Assembly (NCBI GenBank): GCA_030533445.1
Contig: CM060080.1
Coordinates: 25,750,762-25,814,761, forward strand
Direction of reading: 5' to 3'
DNA from: Cyprinodon diabolis
Lineage: Eukaryota; Chordata; Actinopteri; Cyprinodontiformes; Cyprinodontidae
Length of the DNA stretch: 64,000 bases
Shown: piece after piece, positions 36,360 to 47,748 of the stretch
Position numbering within the stretch: position 1 is the stretch's first letter
Layout of the letters: every line of letters begins with the position of its first letter
Notes under the pieces: model-generated
Seen by the model: only the letters and a program-made list of their open reading frames with translations
Told to the model about the DNA's origin: nothing
Database searches by the model: none
Made by a program: the position numbers and the translations under genes

Positions 36360-36747
36360 TCAAATGTCTGGATCCGCAGTGAGTTTGAGTCTTATATGGA
36401 CAAGGCCTTGTATTAAGGAGGTATTGTTCACCGGCTGGAGCGGGTAGGTCCCTCGTTCCTCTGTGATGGGGTGGGGGGTTTGGTGATATCTGGAAGGGAT
36501 CATGTCTATGATTGAATTGTATGTTTTTGGAAGCTGGAATCTGAGTCCACCACCTCTGTTTAAAGTTGGTTTTTCTCTCTTAACATAGATGGCTTCCTTC
36601 ACGCCCCTCTCAAACCACCTATTTTCTTTATCCAGAATATGGACATTCTGGTCTTCAAAAGAATGTCCTTTGTCTACAAGGTGTAGGTGTACTGCGGAGT
36701 CTTGTCCAGAGGCGGCCGCTCTTCTGTGTTGGGCCATGCGCCTGTGG
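36360..36747 (-). pseudogene. Penelope-like GIY-YIG endonuclease, C-terminal part
   Basis: The minus-strand frame reads RMAQHRRAAASGQDSAVHLH, then a GHSFEDQNVHILDKENRW-type segment and FERGVKEAIYVKREKPTLNR before a variable tail and stop. H-R-R after the conserved Arg and the later E of VKEAIYV are positions expected of the GIY-YIG nuclease fold. The N-terminal GVVY...YIG half is at 37232-37345. The insertion of the solo LTR separates them, so the gene is dead. In intact elements this nuclease nicks target DNA for reverse transcription. Confidence 0.8.
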
Positions 36748-37231
36748 TGTCATGATCGGTTTAGGGATAAACCCACATGCAGAACACCACTGGAGACTTG
36801 GTAAAAGATTTAACAGAGTTTATTAAAGGTTTAACACAATGACATGAACTAGACTCAGGTTCTGGTCCGGGCAGGATTCTCAGGCATCTGCAGAGACGGA
36901 TAGTTGGGTTAGCTTGGTTTGCAGATTAATTAAATGAGTTTTCAGATGTTTCAGTGGATACCTTGAAGAGGTCCAGGCTTAGTTCTGAGAGAGGGAACCG
37001 GTTGGGTCCAGAGACTGTTGGTTCAGCAGAGTGCTAAAGCAGCAGCAGCGTCTAGCTTCTGACTTCCAGTCAGAAGCTAGACGCTGCGGCTTAGAAGGAA
37101 GGTCTGTCAGCTGCTTATAAAGGCCGGTCTCCTGATGAGCTGATGAACGTCAGCTGTGCTGGAGGGCTCCAGCCCAGGAGGATCCACAGCGCACTCTGCT
37201 GGAGAAGGTGGAGAATCTCCAGATCCCAACA
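36748..37231 (-). mobile_element. Solo LTR inserted in the GIY-YIG frame
   Basis: A 484-bp block whose minus strand starts TGTTGGGATCTGG and ends GATCATGACA (TG...CA). It is flanked by a perfect five-base duplication (TGTGG on plus, 36743-36747 and 37232-37236). Removing it restores the endonuclease motif order across the junction. On the minus strand it has a TTTATAAGC TATA box (about 37123-37115), a perfect hairpin just downstream, and AATAAA near 36824-36817 before the end. This is the order U3-R-U5. No gag-pol remains, so it is a recombination-derived solo LTR. Confidence 0.85.
37045..37087 (-). other. Perfect 19-bp hairpin in the LTR R region
   Basis: Arms 37045-37063 (GCAGCGTCTAGCTTCTGAC) and 37069-37087 are exact inverse complements with a five-base loop. 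On the element's own (minus) strand it begins about 30 bp downstream of the TATA box, so it would lie at or close to the 5' end of the transcript. Confidence 0.85.
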
Positions 37232-37671
37232 TGTGGAGAGGTTGTTTGGTTTCTCCAATATAAAGATCAGAGCGTTCCTCGCTGCACTGATTAGCATATA
37301 CCACTCCGCTCATATTCGGTCTGGGGGTTTTATCCTTCAGTATGATCTAATCTGTAGCAATTTGCTGTTTTCTCTTTCGCTCAGGAATTTTGAAAGCCTT
37401 ATAAAAGTCCTACTAGTCACTCCAACAAGCTTTTTTGCATGGAATGAGTTTGAGTTGAATTCTTATTGTACTAGTTTTATCTGCACAGGAATTTATACAG
37501 CACTGTTGAGAGAAGTGGTTTACTTAGAAACTGAACACTGAAGCAAGTTGTTCTTTATAAAATGTCTTTAACATAGACCATGTTCTTCTGAAATATATCT
37601 CCAAATTAAGCTAATTTTAGTTTGGTATACAGAATCAAAATAGTGCATTAGGAAAAAAGCTATTTTTTCGA

Positions 37672-37985
37672 CAGGAGGCTGCGGTCCACCACAAGAACAG
37701 TTTCTTCCCATTTGCTACCAGCCTTATCAACAACAACCCAGAGACCCCCGTAACACCGACACTGCCTCTCTCCCTCCCCCATTCAGGACCTAGACACTAC
37801 ACCAACGTAGCATCTCCTGCGTAAGATTACACAAAGTCTAATGTGTATATAGTACATTGCATATAGTACATTGAATGTTTTATATTGCATATAATTATAG
37901 ATCCTGTATTCTGTATATATATCTAATTACAAGTCAAATTCCTTGTAAGCGCAAACTTACTTGGCAATAAACTCTGATTCAGAAA
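37672..37985 (+). mobile_element. 3' end of a non-LTR retrotransposon
   Basis: GGAGGCTGCGGTCCACCACA, AAGAACAGTTTCTTCCCATT and, at the end, CAAATTCCTTGTAAGCGCAA followed by TTGGCAATAAACTCTGATTC form the familiar 3' end of a fish LINE, including the short CTGATTC tail. There is no intact frame; the clade is not certain. Confidence 0.65.
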
Positions 37986-40900
37986 AATTACCCTAACTTC
38001 CTCCCAATATATTTATCTACATAAACCTTAGGTTGCTGTCTTTGTTTTTCTTTGGAACTGAATACTGAAAATGTATAGAAAACCTTGAAATACGTTCGTC
38101 GTTTATTGCATTAGCTAGAACAAAAAAAAGAAATTAATCCAACTTTTCCATTATTTTCTTTATCATATTAAAATGTGTTCTTTGTACATTCATCTCCAAA
38201 AGTTCTAGGGATCTTTCTAAAACAAGATCTTTTTTTTCAGCTTGTTGAACTTCTTTTAGTTATTTGCACTGATGTTATCTTTTGTTGGGGTAACAGCGTC
38301 AGAGTAAATTATTTGACGAAGACTTAGGCAGTGTCTTGCTGCAAACTCTAAATGACCTAAGCAATTTAATGTAAACTTGTGTAAACAGGTGTTTCAATAG
38401 TCATGCATGACTTAATATTTCGCAGATAAATGAAAAGATGGGACATTTTCATAGTAAATTCACAATATGGGAAAAAAAAGAGAAGTTGTGATTCTAATTA
38501 AAGATTTTTTTTAAATAAAGCTTACTTTTATAGAATTGCACCAAAGAGTGGCATCTTGAGGTCAACAAGTCTCCTTAATGACTAACATATGCTCTCTACA
38601 TCCTAAATGATTGCTTGGGAGACATTCCAGAGCAAAAGCTTTGTCAATCCTACTGTTAAAGTTGATTTGAGGAGCTGGCTCAACAGCAGTGAGGCTTTTT
38701 AATGACATCTGATTGTTGTGGTAATATCTGAGTAACACAGATTTAACAAAAAACAATAGAGATGGGTCGGATATAAAACAAATGAAATAAAAAAAAAAGC
38801 CCACTGTAAGTTATAGTAAATGAGAATTACCTTTTTCTCTTTCCTTCTTGCCCTTTTTGGCAAAAAATGTACTGTAGAGTATTTTATTGCCTAAGTAAGA
38901 TGCACCTCCATGTATAAACATGTTTTTACTGACCATTTGCACATTCACTACTTTTATTCAAAATACTTATTCATTAAAATCAATTATGAATAAATCACAG
39001 GCCAAATTTTTGAAGAAAGCATGAGCAAAAAAGCTTCCAAATAAGTATTTGGCTCAAAACACCCATTTTCAGTATTATTCCATTCATATGTACATGTGGA
39101 AAAAGACCTCATCACACCACATCTGAGAAGATTACAATCACTAACATCTATGGCCAAGAATCGAGACTCAGCTGAAATCATCCAAAGGTTCCAAGAGACG
39201 CTTAAGTACTGCTTTGCATTTTAGATTGTTGATGCATTACAACATGAGTGCATCAAAACTTTTAATGTCAGACAACATGGATGACAGTTTCAGCTTCATG
39301 TCCCGTTGATCCAAAGTTACAGGAGGACCCTTTAGGAGCACAAGTTGGATCTCTGTTAAAGCTTTGAATTACACTGCCAATCAAAATTTCAGGTAAACCC
39401 TGAAAGCTGTTTTTTTTTTTTACGTTTTGTTGCGTGTCCTTGTTTAACCACTAATAAAAAGCTGTACTGGAGACATGGAAAGCACCAACTCCAGTCTTTC
39501 AAGAGGCGTTTCTGTAAGTTGTCCACAAGGAAGCAGCTACTTCTGAGACAGATGGGGGAATTCTGGATTTATCTAATCAATTTATCAAGCATACGCGCAC
39601 ACACCCACATACATACATGCATACATATGCTGACCCAAATCTTTGGGAACTGTTTACATCTTAAATTATCTCCTTAGCCCAGTGTGCTTGGCGAGGCCTG
39701 AGCAGTGTTTATGTGGAGCATTGCTCAGAGACAAATAGGCCGCTGATGATTCATTCACTAACAGTTCTGTCTCTGAGGTGCTTTTATGATCATCAACCAG
39801 CATTAATCTTACCAAGAAATAAAAAAAATGACAGTTGCCTAGAACCCACTTCTGGGCAAGAAATGCCTTTAAGTCAAAAGAAAGGTCAGTACGATGACGT
39901 TAAATGGTTTTAAACCAGCCCTTTTCAGCACTTAAATCCCAGCACAGTCACAACTATACAAAGCTCATTTTTCATGGGGATGTGTTTGAGAATAGCAAAG
40001 TCTGAGCCGACATCCAAACTGGATTGTTTCTTCATAGCAGCTAAAGCAGAAAATAGACTAATATGACGAGGCATTTGGGTCACAGGATGGAGCAATGTGG
40101 CTTCAGACAGACTGTCTAAACAGTACTGTGTAACAGCAGGCAGGTTTCTGGCAAAACTGCCCCAGACTGGGTCATACTGTGATAATATATCACTCCCAGG
40201 CTTCTCACTGCAAAGTTGGATTAGACACTACCTCCTGAATGACAAATGGGAAACTTCTGCAAATACTGAAAATTGTCAACCAATTAACCTTTGCTTAAGT
40301 CGTTGATTTATTAATCCAAGTTTTTGTTTTAACAAAAGTATTAAATGCTTTTTTAACTTCTCGCTAACATAGTGCCTCAGCCAAATGGCCACAATATAGA
40401 ACAACTGGACACAATTAGGGAAATTTGAATCCTGCTTGGTATATCGGCGGATATGATGGCAAAGACCAAATACTAATCAAAGTTTGCACACATTTCACTC
40501 TTTGAAAGAGAATGTTGCTTGTTACAAATATTGTTAGGATAGGAAGATCATCAGTCTAGCTAGAATGAACAGTAGAAACATTTAAAAAAAAGTAAATTTT
40601 TATACAGCAGCAGCAGAAACAATGAAAACCTTGTGCTGCTAAATCACTACAAACACTGGCAATAGACACAATTTATGAGTACACCAGGGATGCAGATCTT
40701 TGCAGTCAGTGGCGGACCATCGTGTAAAGGATGCATAACATTTCAGATACAATGTTTTATTACTGTCCCAGCGATTTAAAGCATTTCTTAACAGGTAGGA
40801 TAGCAGATTTTTGGATTCAGATAGCGTCCTGTTAAGGCCTGAACCTTAAAACCATATTTACACAAAACACTAAAAGTTAAACCAGAGACACTTGTGAAAT

Positions 40901-42004
40901 CTCCAGAGACACTTCCACTTCTACTCAAGATTTTATATTTCAAAATGACAAAGGATATATTCCTTTGTGATGTTTTCTGCAACAGATGGAGCTCCAAATT
41001 TCAGAGACAAATAGGGGGAGTGCAGACTGTTAAAACTAGCCCCGAGAGGCGTTATTCAAGAGCATTAGCAAATGCATACATACTTGACTCTTGTTCATGT
41101 TATGTTTTTCAAAGCTCAGGGGTGTTATGAATCTCAGATATGTCCAAGACATTAGCAAATGTTAGGTTTGGAGAAGTGAAAATATGTCAGTGGAGATATT
41201 AATGACTGAGTAATTAATAATAACAACCCTATTAAAAATGTTTTGTACCTTGTTTGGTTAATCTATTCTTCTTAATAGTGCTCGTAATCTCAATTAGACT
41301 ACATAGATAAGAAACAAATCAGTCTAAGTTAGTTTTACAATGTTTGTAAAAGCATAATTTTACTTTAATGCTTGTAGTATGGATACCAGGAAGAATAGTC
41401 CCTACTCTGGAAGAGACTAATCGGGATCCTTAAATAAGATTATTCTTGAATTGCTGAAAGATTAATTGTTTACCTTCCCTTTGAGAAGAGGATATGCTGT
41501 GATTTTTTTTACATTTAATTTAAAGCAAAAATCAAGAACCTAATTTAACCTAATTGCATAAAGGTTTACAAAAACAGAAAACGCTAGAAAATATCTCTAC
41601 TTTCACAATACTGCCATAATACTGCCAATTTTTCAGTGACTGAAGAAAAAAGAAACATGAAATAAAAAATAAAAACATAGTGGTATTAATAACAACCCTA
41701 ACAAACTGATGCTATTAATATCAAACATGATTGTAATGTAACTTTTATTAAAAGTCTCTTGAGAAATAAACTTAGGGACATATGGATAATTTTTAAGTTC
41801 TTATAAGAGAAAGCAGACAGGAGAAATTCAAAACAAAAACAGAAGGCATGCTATAGTCTGGAATAGGGCTGCCAACTCATTACGATATTCCCTACTTTGG
41901 ATTGAGAGCCAGGTGATGTAAAGGAAAACAAAAACACAGAGAGGAATTTACACCAAATCAGATTAATATAATACATTATGCAGTACCAGCATTACCATTA
42001 ATTA
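37986..42004. other. Intron sequence, nothing recognised
   Basis: AT-rich ltbp2 intron. A short CA/TACA microsatellite is at about 39593-39630. No exon or transposon seen. Confidence 0.5.
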
Positions 42005-42521
42005 GATTATCGTATTTTCCAGACTATAAGCCGGTACTTTTTTCCCACGCTTTGAACCATGAGGCTTGTAAGACGATGCGGCTTTTCTGTGGATTTTTTT
42101 CCTAACCATCAGAGGGGGAAGTCAAAGATGGAAATGATAGAATAAGGGGCTAATTGTTATCTAGAAAAAGAACATTCTAACAGCAGGCATGATGGAGAGT
42201 AAATGTCCCAAATTCAGACATTTATTTGCCTCATTTAAGTTGCCGAACCAATGTAGAGAATGGGCTCAACTTCTACAGAGCAGAAATAACGAGCTGACAA
42301 AGCCCCATCTTTCAGTAGAAGCTCTTACTGCTGCGAGCCAACAAACTAACAGGAGCTAACATTTTTCTTTGTCCCTACTCTGTGGCTATATGTAGAGCGC
42401 CCCCTATAGGTTCAGTGGGAGAAAGTTAAGTATATACCAGTAGCTTATAGCCCGATGGGGCTTATATATGTGCGTTTCCAGTTAAAAAAAAAATAAAAAT
42501 AAATTGTGGGCGGGTCTTATA

Positions 42522-43445
42522 TAGGGTTGCCAACCGTCCCTTGAAAGATGGAATCGTTCTGTATTTAGAAATAGAAGTACCTGTCCTGTATTTAGTGGAA
42601 AAGGAACACACTTTGTCCCATACTACTGTGAGAGTACAAAAAAAAGAACAAGGGCACATTAGATACAAAACTTACGGTAAACTTGTTCCCGGGCCCTGTT
42701 CTGCATGTGACCAATGAGCTGACAACTAATAAGTAACGACCCAGAACACCCTCATCCCATTGCAAAGTGTTTCTCACGGAGAAGATAGTTGGAGACAACA
42801 GAGCAGTACGAATGGAGCAATTTAAATGCTAAAGAATGTGTAACTGCGAGCAGTCTTCTGGAGCACCTCACTCAGAAAAAAGGATCCAGGCAGCCCAAAG
42901 GAACAGCAGGGAGGTGGATGGAGGTTCTTCAGGCAGCTCATTCCCAACATCCAAGCTGCTGTGCCATTTGTCCTCAGCATCCCATATTCCACTTTTTTTT
43001 GTGGAGAGGGTTTTCTCCTTAATGAATAACAAATGGACTGATGTGCAAAACAAATGTTCCACTGAATTAATTAAAGCTGAAATTATTGTCAGCCTCAATT
43101 ATGAACTGTCTTGCTCTGAGTTTTACTCTGCAGCACTCAAAGACAAACAACTCCTCACTGCTGCTAGAGCTGAGAGTAAATACAAGTGGAAAAGGGAGGC
43201 ACTATTTATTTATTGTTATTCGTTTTTACAGCTTGAAGTTAAGCAAGACAGGCTTATGTTTAATCTAATTCAATGCAGATTTGAGTCAAATAGTAAAAAA
43301 AAAAAAAAAAAACTTAAAAAAAAATAATTTCACACACAAAGGGGGCTAAAAAAAATCTGCACGCCAGGAGGGTTAAAGGCAATCAGGTCAGTTGGCACGC
43401 ACATGAGGTGTCCCTTTTTTTTTTACAGGGAGTTGGCAACCAATA
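42522..43445 (+). mobile_element. Deleted hAT transposon with transposase C-terminus
   Basis: A 924-bp element with inverted ends TAGGGTTGCCAAC / TATTGGTTGCCAAC and an eight-base duplication (GTCTTATA at 42514-42521, GTCTTACA at 43446-43453, one mismatch). The interior keeps the transposase C-terminal dimerisation region (see 42960-43225) but not the DDE core or the zinc finger. It is an internally deleted, non-autonomous derivative. Confidence 0.82.
42960..43225 (+). pseudogene. hAT transposase C-terminal dimerisation fragment
   Basis: The plus-strand frame from 43001 reads VERVFSLMNNKWTDVQNKCS, then TELIKAEIIVSLNYELSCSE and KDKQLLTAARAESKYKWK. This is the conserved C-terminal hAT dimerisation region (ERVFS..N.W...R..L...L). 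Just upstream LSIPYST is in a different frame because of a T8 run at about 42993-43000, so the gene carries a frameshift as well as the large deletion. Confidence 0.75.
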
Positions 43446-43490
43446 GTCTTACAGTAAGGTGCCCTCTACAGTCCAGAAAACACGGTAATC

Positions 43491-46197
43491 TTGACAAATG
43501 AATCAAGCTGGTAGATATTCAGAACTAATTTCTAGTTCGAGATCATTTCATGCCTCTCTGTTAGTCTCAAAACTCAACCGCCTTGGGACTTAATGGTTTC
43601 TATAAGAGAGGGCGTCATGAGGTGCTAATGATCTAATCAAGCTGGCTTTAAACAACATGCAACCTTAGTCACAGACAGACGGTGAGTGATCCAGATTATT
43701 TATTGTTTGCAGTAGCCACTTCTACGGTCTTTTGAGGATGTTTTGAAAGTACTTAGTGAAAAGGAGTTATTGAGAAACCAAGTAAGTATCTGAATTATTT
43801 TTTTTTACTCCTGTTCAAAAAGAAAAACATTTTAGAAGGTGAAAGAAGTCTCTGTGAGAACAAATATAAATCCTTTCACCCAGTCAGGGCACCCAACCAT
43901 CGTTACCATGTGTGGTCAAACCCCAAAGTGGTTGTCTCATTCCTCAGGCTCTGTGCAGAACAACCACATCCATACATCATACATTTCTTCCAATAAAATC
44001 CCCATGACTGATCTGAAGCATACATGGGCAACTATAATACCCAGTGGCAGGGAGATTTTGTTGTGTGTTCTGCATAGCAACAAGGTTCTGCAACAGGATG
44101 GTCGTGGTAAAGTTTCTGCTTATTGGAAATTTAAAAATAACTCCACAACTGCCACTGACACATTAAAGTTCTAACCTAAATTACAGCTTTTTGTAAATGT
44201 TTAATTTCTGGCTGAAAAGGTTTTAACTTTGAGAGATTTTCTCACCACTTGTTTTGCAGAACAATCTGGCCTCTTAAAGAACTTTCTAGAAAGTCTTGAT
44301 AGTAATTAAAAGATATAGCATACAATCATGCCACTTTTCCCAAATCAGCTCAACGGGAATAAAAAAAAAAAAAAGTTTCTTTCCATAGAAACAAGAATTA
44401 AAAATAAGTTGAGCTCAACTAAAACAAATTACCTCTGTACATTTGGTCACATACGGCCAAACATCAGAGAGCAATTAAGGTCCAGTCTTTGATAAAATCT
44501 TCAGTCATTTCGACTTGTTTAATTGTGGGTCTTGGCAGAATATTCCCCCTTGTGAAAAACTGGGTGTGTCCGAGGCTTTATCGTTCAACGATGGAGGCTG
44601 GACTAAATCATGTTCTCACTGTCTGGACGTCTTACTCACAGTTGGCTCGTAGCACCAGAAGCATGGATGAAATAAATGACAGTGAATGGGAATGAAAAAC
44701 AGAAAGAGTTCTTGAAATTATTTACCAACCAATGGCTGTTATTTGGATCAGGAAAAAGTTATATGTAGAAAAATAAAGAGATAAAGTTCCACTCCATTTT
44801 GAAGGTATTGCTTTACTCACCAGCATGAAAACAGATTTTCAGTAAATTTGACCACATTGAGGTCAGCAGACACAACATGGTCAAAACATATGACCAAACA
44901 GTCTAGTCTACTAAAAGAGCTGTGACATGAGTAGACCCTTCCTTATCATCAAGGGGTAAATAATGCTGCCAATACGACTGTTTTCACCTCAGTATTCATA
45001 AAGTTTGGTTTTAAAGTAAAAGAAATCCAGAAAGCTGCTATTCGGCATTGAAGCAGCACAGTGTGGTTACTGCGGTTAAGGGGCTTGATTCAAAATGCCT
45101 GGAGACATGGTTAGCTGTGAGGCCATTTAATATTCCCTGGTTTATTATAGTTGCTCTGATTATTCACTTAGTGAAATGCCACAAGACAGGTCAGCAGGAA
45201 GAGCCATTGCAAAGTGCTGACTGAGGCCATGTCTGTTTGCTGCTCAGCGTCATGTGTCAGTCTGCTTTGACAGTATGCCAAAGACAGCTTCCAATAAGAG
45301 AGTAGGAGGAGGGAATTTTTCACCAGGGACAAACGCTGATTTTAAAACTTCAGCAGAGGTTCATAAAGAACAAAAAGCTCTGAGTGTAGGTAGAAAGTGG
45401 GCTAATACAAGGATAAGGAGTAAGAGCCTACAGACATCTAGAAGCATAAAACATTAGATGAACAGAATTCAAAATACTTTGAGGTCGTGTAAGAAAACAA
45501 GCTAAACAAAAACTCTTGGAATGTCTGCCTTATGGTCTTTTTATACTGTTTGATTTTAGCAACCTTTTACAATTATTCCATGACACACTATAGGACATGA
45601 ATTTAATAATTGTTGGTAGCGCATCAACATTGATAAACGAACATCTTACTATCACATTTAAATAATAAGTCACAACAAATGAGTAAAAACAACTTTATCA
45701 GCAAAGCAAAATCAAAATAGGGCATCCATCTGTGTCCACAGAGTCAGTGAAACAAATCGGAAGGAGGAGAATTTTATTGTATTTAGGGCTGGGAAAGAGA
45801 GCCCAACTTGGGATACTAGAATTTTGCAACTTTCTACCTTTATAGACAATATTGCAAATATATGCACAAAAACGCTGTATTTGACATAAAAAAAACACCT
45901 TAAGCCGTGTTATCTACTATTCCATCCTAACTCAAAAATTCCCAATAAAATAATAAAAAGTGTGGGAGTGGGTTCCTCAAGGTAAAAAGTGATAATGATC
46001 GGGTTATTCTCACACACGCCTCATACCTATAAAATAATTATAATCTTTAATTTGAGGGGAAGGGCATGCAAGATTTGACAGAAGAGAAATAACACATTTC
46101 AATGCACAGGAATTAAAAACGGCAGAGGAAAAACAGAGTCGACAGTCAGACCACTGACATAGGTCGGAGCTTAAAGAAAGGAGAGAATGTTTATATA
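43491..46197. other. Intron sequence, nothing recognised
   Basis: ltbp2 intron. Several chance frames up to 111 codons show no motif. No repeat family recognised. Confidence 0.5.
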
Positions 46198-46565
46198 TAC
46201 AGTGGGGCAAAAAAGTATTTAGTCAGCCACCAATAGTGCAAGTTCTCCCACTTAAAAAGATGAGAGAGGCCGGTAATTTTCATCATAGATATACCTCAAC
46301 TATGAGAGACAAAATGAGAAAAAAAAATCCAGAAAATGACATCGTCTGATTTTTAAAGAATTTATTTGCAAAATATGGTGGAAAATAAGTATTTGGTCAG
46401 TTACAAACAAGCAAGATTCCTGGCTCTCACAGACCTGTAACTTCTTCTGTAAGAGGCTCCTCTGTCCTCCACTCGTTACCTTCATTAATGGCACCTGTTT
46501 GAACCCGTTATCAGTATAAAAGACACCTGTCCACAACCTCAAACAGTCACACTCTAAACTCCACC

Positions 46566-47530
46566 ATGGCCAAAACTAGAGAGCTGTCAAAGGACACCCG
46601 AAAAAAAATTGTAGACCTGCACCAGGCTGGGAAGTCTGAATCTGCAATAGGTAAACAGCTTGGTGTGAAGAAATCAACTGTGGGATCAATTATTAGAAAA
46701 TGGAAAACATACAAGACCACTGATAATCTTCCTCGATCTGGGGCTCCACGCAAGATCTCACCCCGTGGGGTCAAAATGATCACAAGAACGGTGAGTAAAA
46801 ATCCCAGAACCACACGGGGGGACCTAGTGAATGACTTGCAGAGAGCTGGGACCAAAGTAACAAAGGCTACCATCAGTAACACACTACGCCGCCAGGGACT
46901 CAAATCCTGCAGTGCCAGACGTGTCCCCCCCATATGGTTTCATCTGACCATATCATATGGTCAGATGAAACCAAAATAGAACTTTTTGGTAAAAACTCTA
47001 CTCGTCGTGTTTGGAGGAGTGAGAATGCTGAGTTGCATCCAAAGAACACCATACCTACAGTGAAGCATGGGGGTGGAAACATCATGCTTTGGGGCTGTTT
47101 TTCTGCTAAGGGACCAGGACGACTGATCCGTGTGAAGGAAAGAATGAATGGGGCCATGTATCGTCAAATTTTGAGTGAAAACCTCCTTCCATCAGCAAGG
47201 GCATTGAAGATGAAACGTGGCTGGGTCTTTCAGCATGACAATGATCCCAAACACACCGCCCGGGTAACGAAGGAGTGGCTTCGTAAGAAGCATTTCAAGG
47301 TCCTGGAGTGGCCTAGCCAGTCTCCAGATCTCAACCCCATAGAAAATCTTTGGGGGGAGTTGAAAGTCCGTGTTGCCCAGCGACAGCCCCAGAACATCAC
47401 TGCTCTAGAGGAGATCTGCATAGAGCAATGGGCCAAAATACCAGCAACAGTGTGTGAAAACCTTGTGAAGACTTACAGAAAATGTTTGATCTCTGTCATT
47501 GCCAACAAAGGGTATATAACAAAGTATTGA
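46566..47530 (+). pseudogene. Tc1 DD34E transposase, broken by one deletion
   Basis: The N-terminal part (46566-46926) starts [20 protein letters not shown] and has both paired-type helix-turn-helix units with a [10 protein letters not shown] linker. At RRVP the frame breaks. The C-terminal part (from 46956) starts [20 protein letters not shown] and continues to ITKY and a stop at 47530. Catalytic residues are Asp (46964), Asp (HDNDPKH, 47237) and Glu (NPIENLWG, 47342), with 34 residues between the last two. Roughly 30-40 codons between the DNA-binding and catalytic domains are missing, and the two parts are out of frame. No other lesion seen. Confidence 0.88.
46935..46973. other. Perfect 19-bp palindrome at the deletion junction
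   Basis: 46935-46953 (TGGTTTCATCTGACCATAT) is the exact inverse complement of 46955-46973, with one base between. The right arm is native transposase sequence (WSDET); the left arm is an inverted extra copy placed where the deleted segment was. Confidence 0.92.
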
Positions 47531-47748
47531 GATGAACTTTTGTTATTGACCAAATACTTATTTTCCACCATATTTTGCAAATAAATTCTTTAAAAATCAG
47601 ACAATGTGATTTTCTGGATTTTTTTTTCTCATTTTGTCTCTCATAGTTGAGGTATATCTATGATGAAAATTACCAGCCTCTCTCATCTTTTTAAGTAGGA
47701 GAACTTGCACTATTGGTGGCTGACTAAATACTTTTTTGCCCCACTGTA

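Larger units (their letters stand above)
36235..37345 (-). mobile_element. Penelope-like element, endonuclease end and 3' region
   Basis: The minus strand carries the C-terminal part of a Penelope-like retroelement with a GIY-YIG endonuclease. Upstream coding (37345 to 37232) reads KDKTPRPNMSGVVYANQC... then SDLYIGETKQPLH; a solo LTR interrupts it; coding resumes at 36747 with RRMAQHRRAAASGQDSAVHL and ends at a stop at 36362-36360. The 3' non-coding part down to 36235 is repeated at 35228-35486, the tandem arrangement usual in this class. The reverse transcriptase is absent (5' truncation). Confidence 0.85.
42005..43490. mobile_element. MITE split by a nested hAT element
   Basis: The left part (about 42005-42521) begins ATTATCGTATTTTCCAGACT and ends in the ..GGGCGGGTCTTATA segment. 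The right part (43446-43490) ends TCCAGAAAACACGGTAATC. The outer ends are inverted copies (GATTAYCGTRTTTTCYRGAC). It belongs to the fish repeat type with ACTATAAGCC...CCCCCTATAG motifs. A hAT element occupies 42522-43445. The target duplication of this outer element is not clear. Confidence 0.7.
46200..47746 (+). mobile_element. Tc1 element (DD34E) with ~200-bp inverted/direct repeats
   Basis: A 1547-bp element between TA dinucleotides (46198-46199, 47747-47748), inserted in a TA microsatellite. The inverted repeats are about 200 bp each (46200-46400 and about 47547-47746), nearly identical, starting CAGTGGGGCAAAAAAGTATT. Each has an inner copy of the AGTATTTRGTCAG word, the IR/DR layout of Sleeping Beauty-like elements. 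The transposase gene inside is broken once by a deletion with a palindromic junction; the rest is well preserved. Confidence 0.92.

Noticed and set aside
37107..37313. Single minus-strand frame running from the GIY-YIG half into the LTR
   Set aside because: The part after KQPLH is LTR sequence, so it is a fortuitous read-through and not a fused gene.
43839..44174. Plus-strand open frame of 111 codons
   Set aside because: No motif, signal peptide or homology recognised, and it lies opposite to the host gene in its intron.
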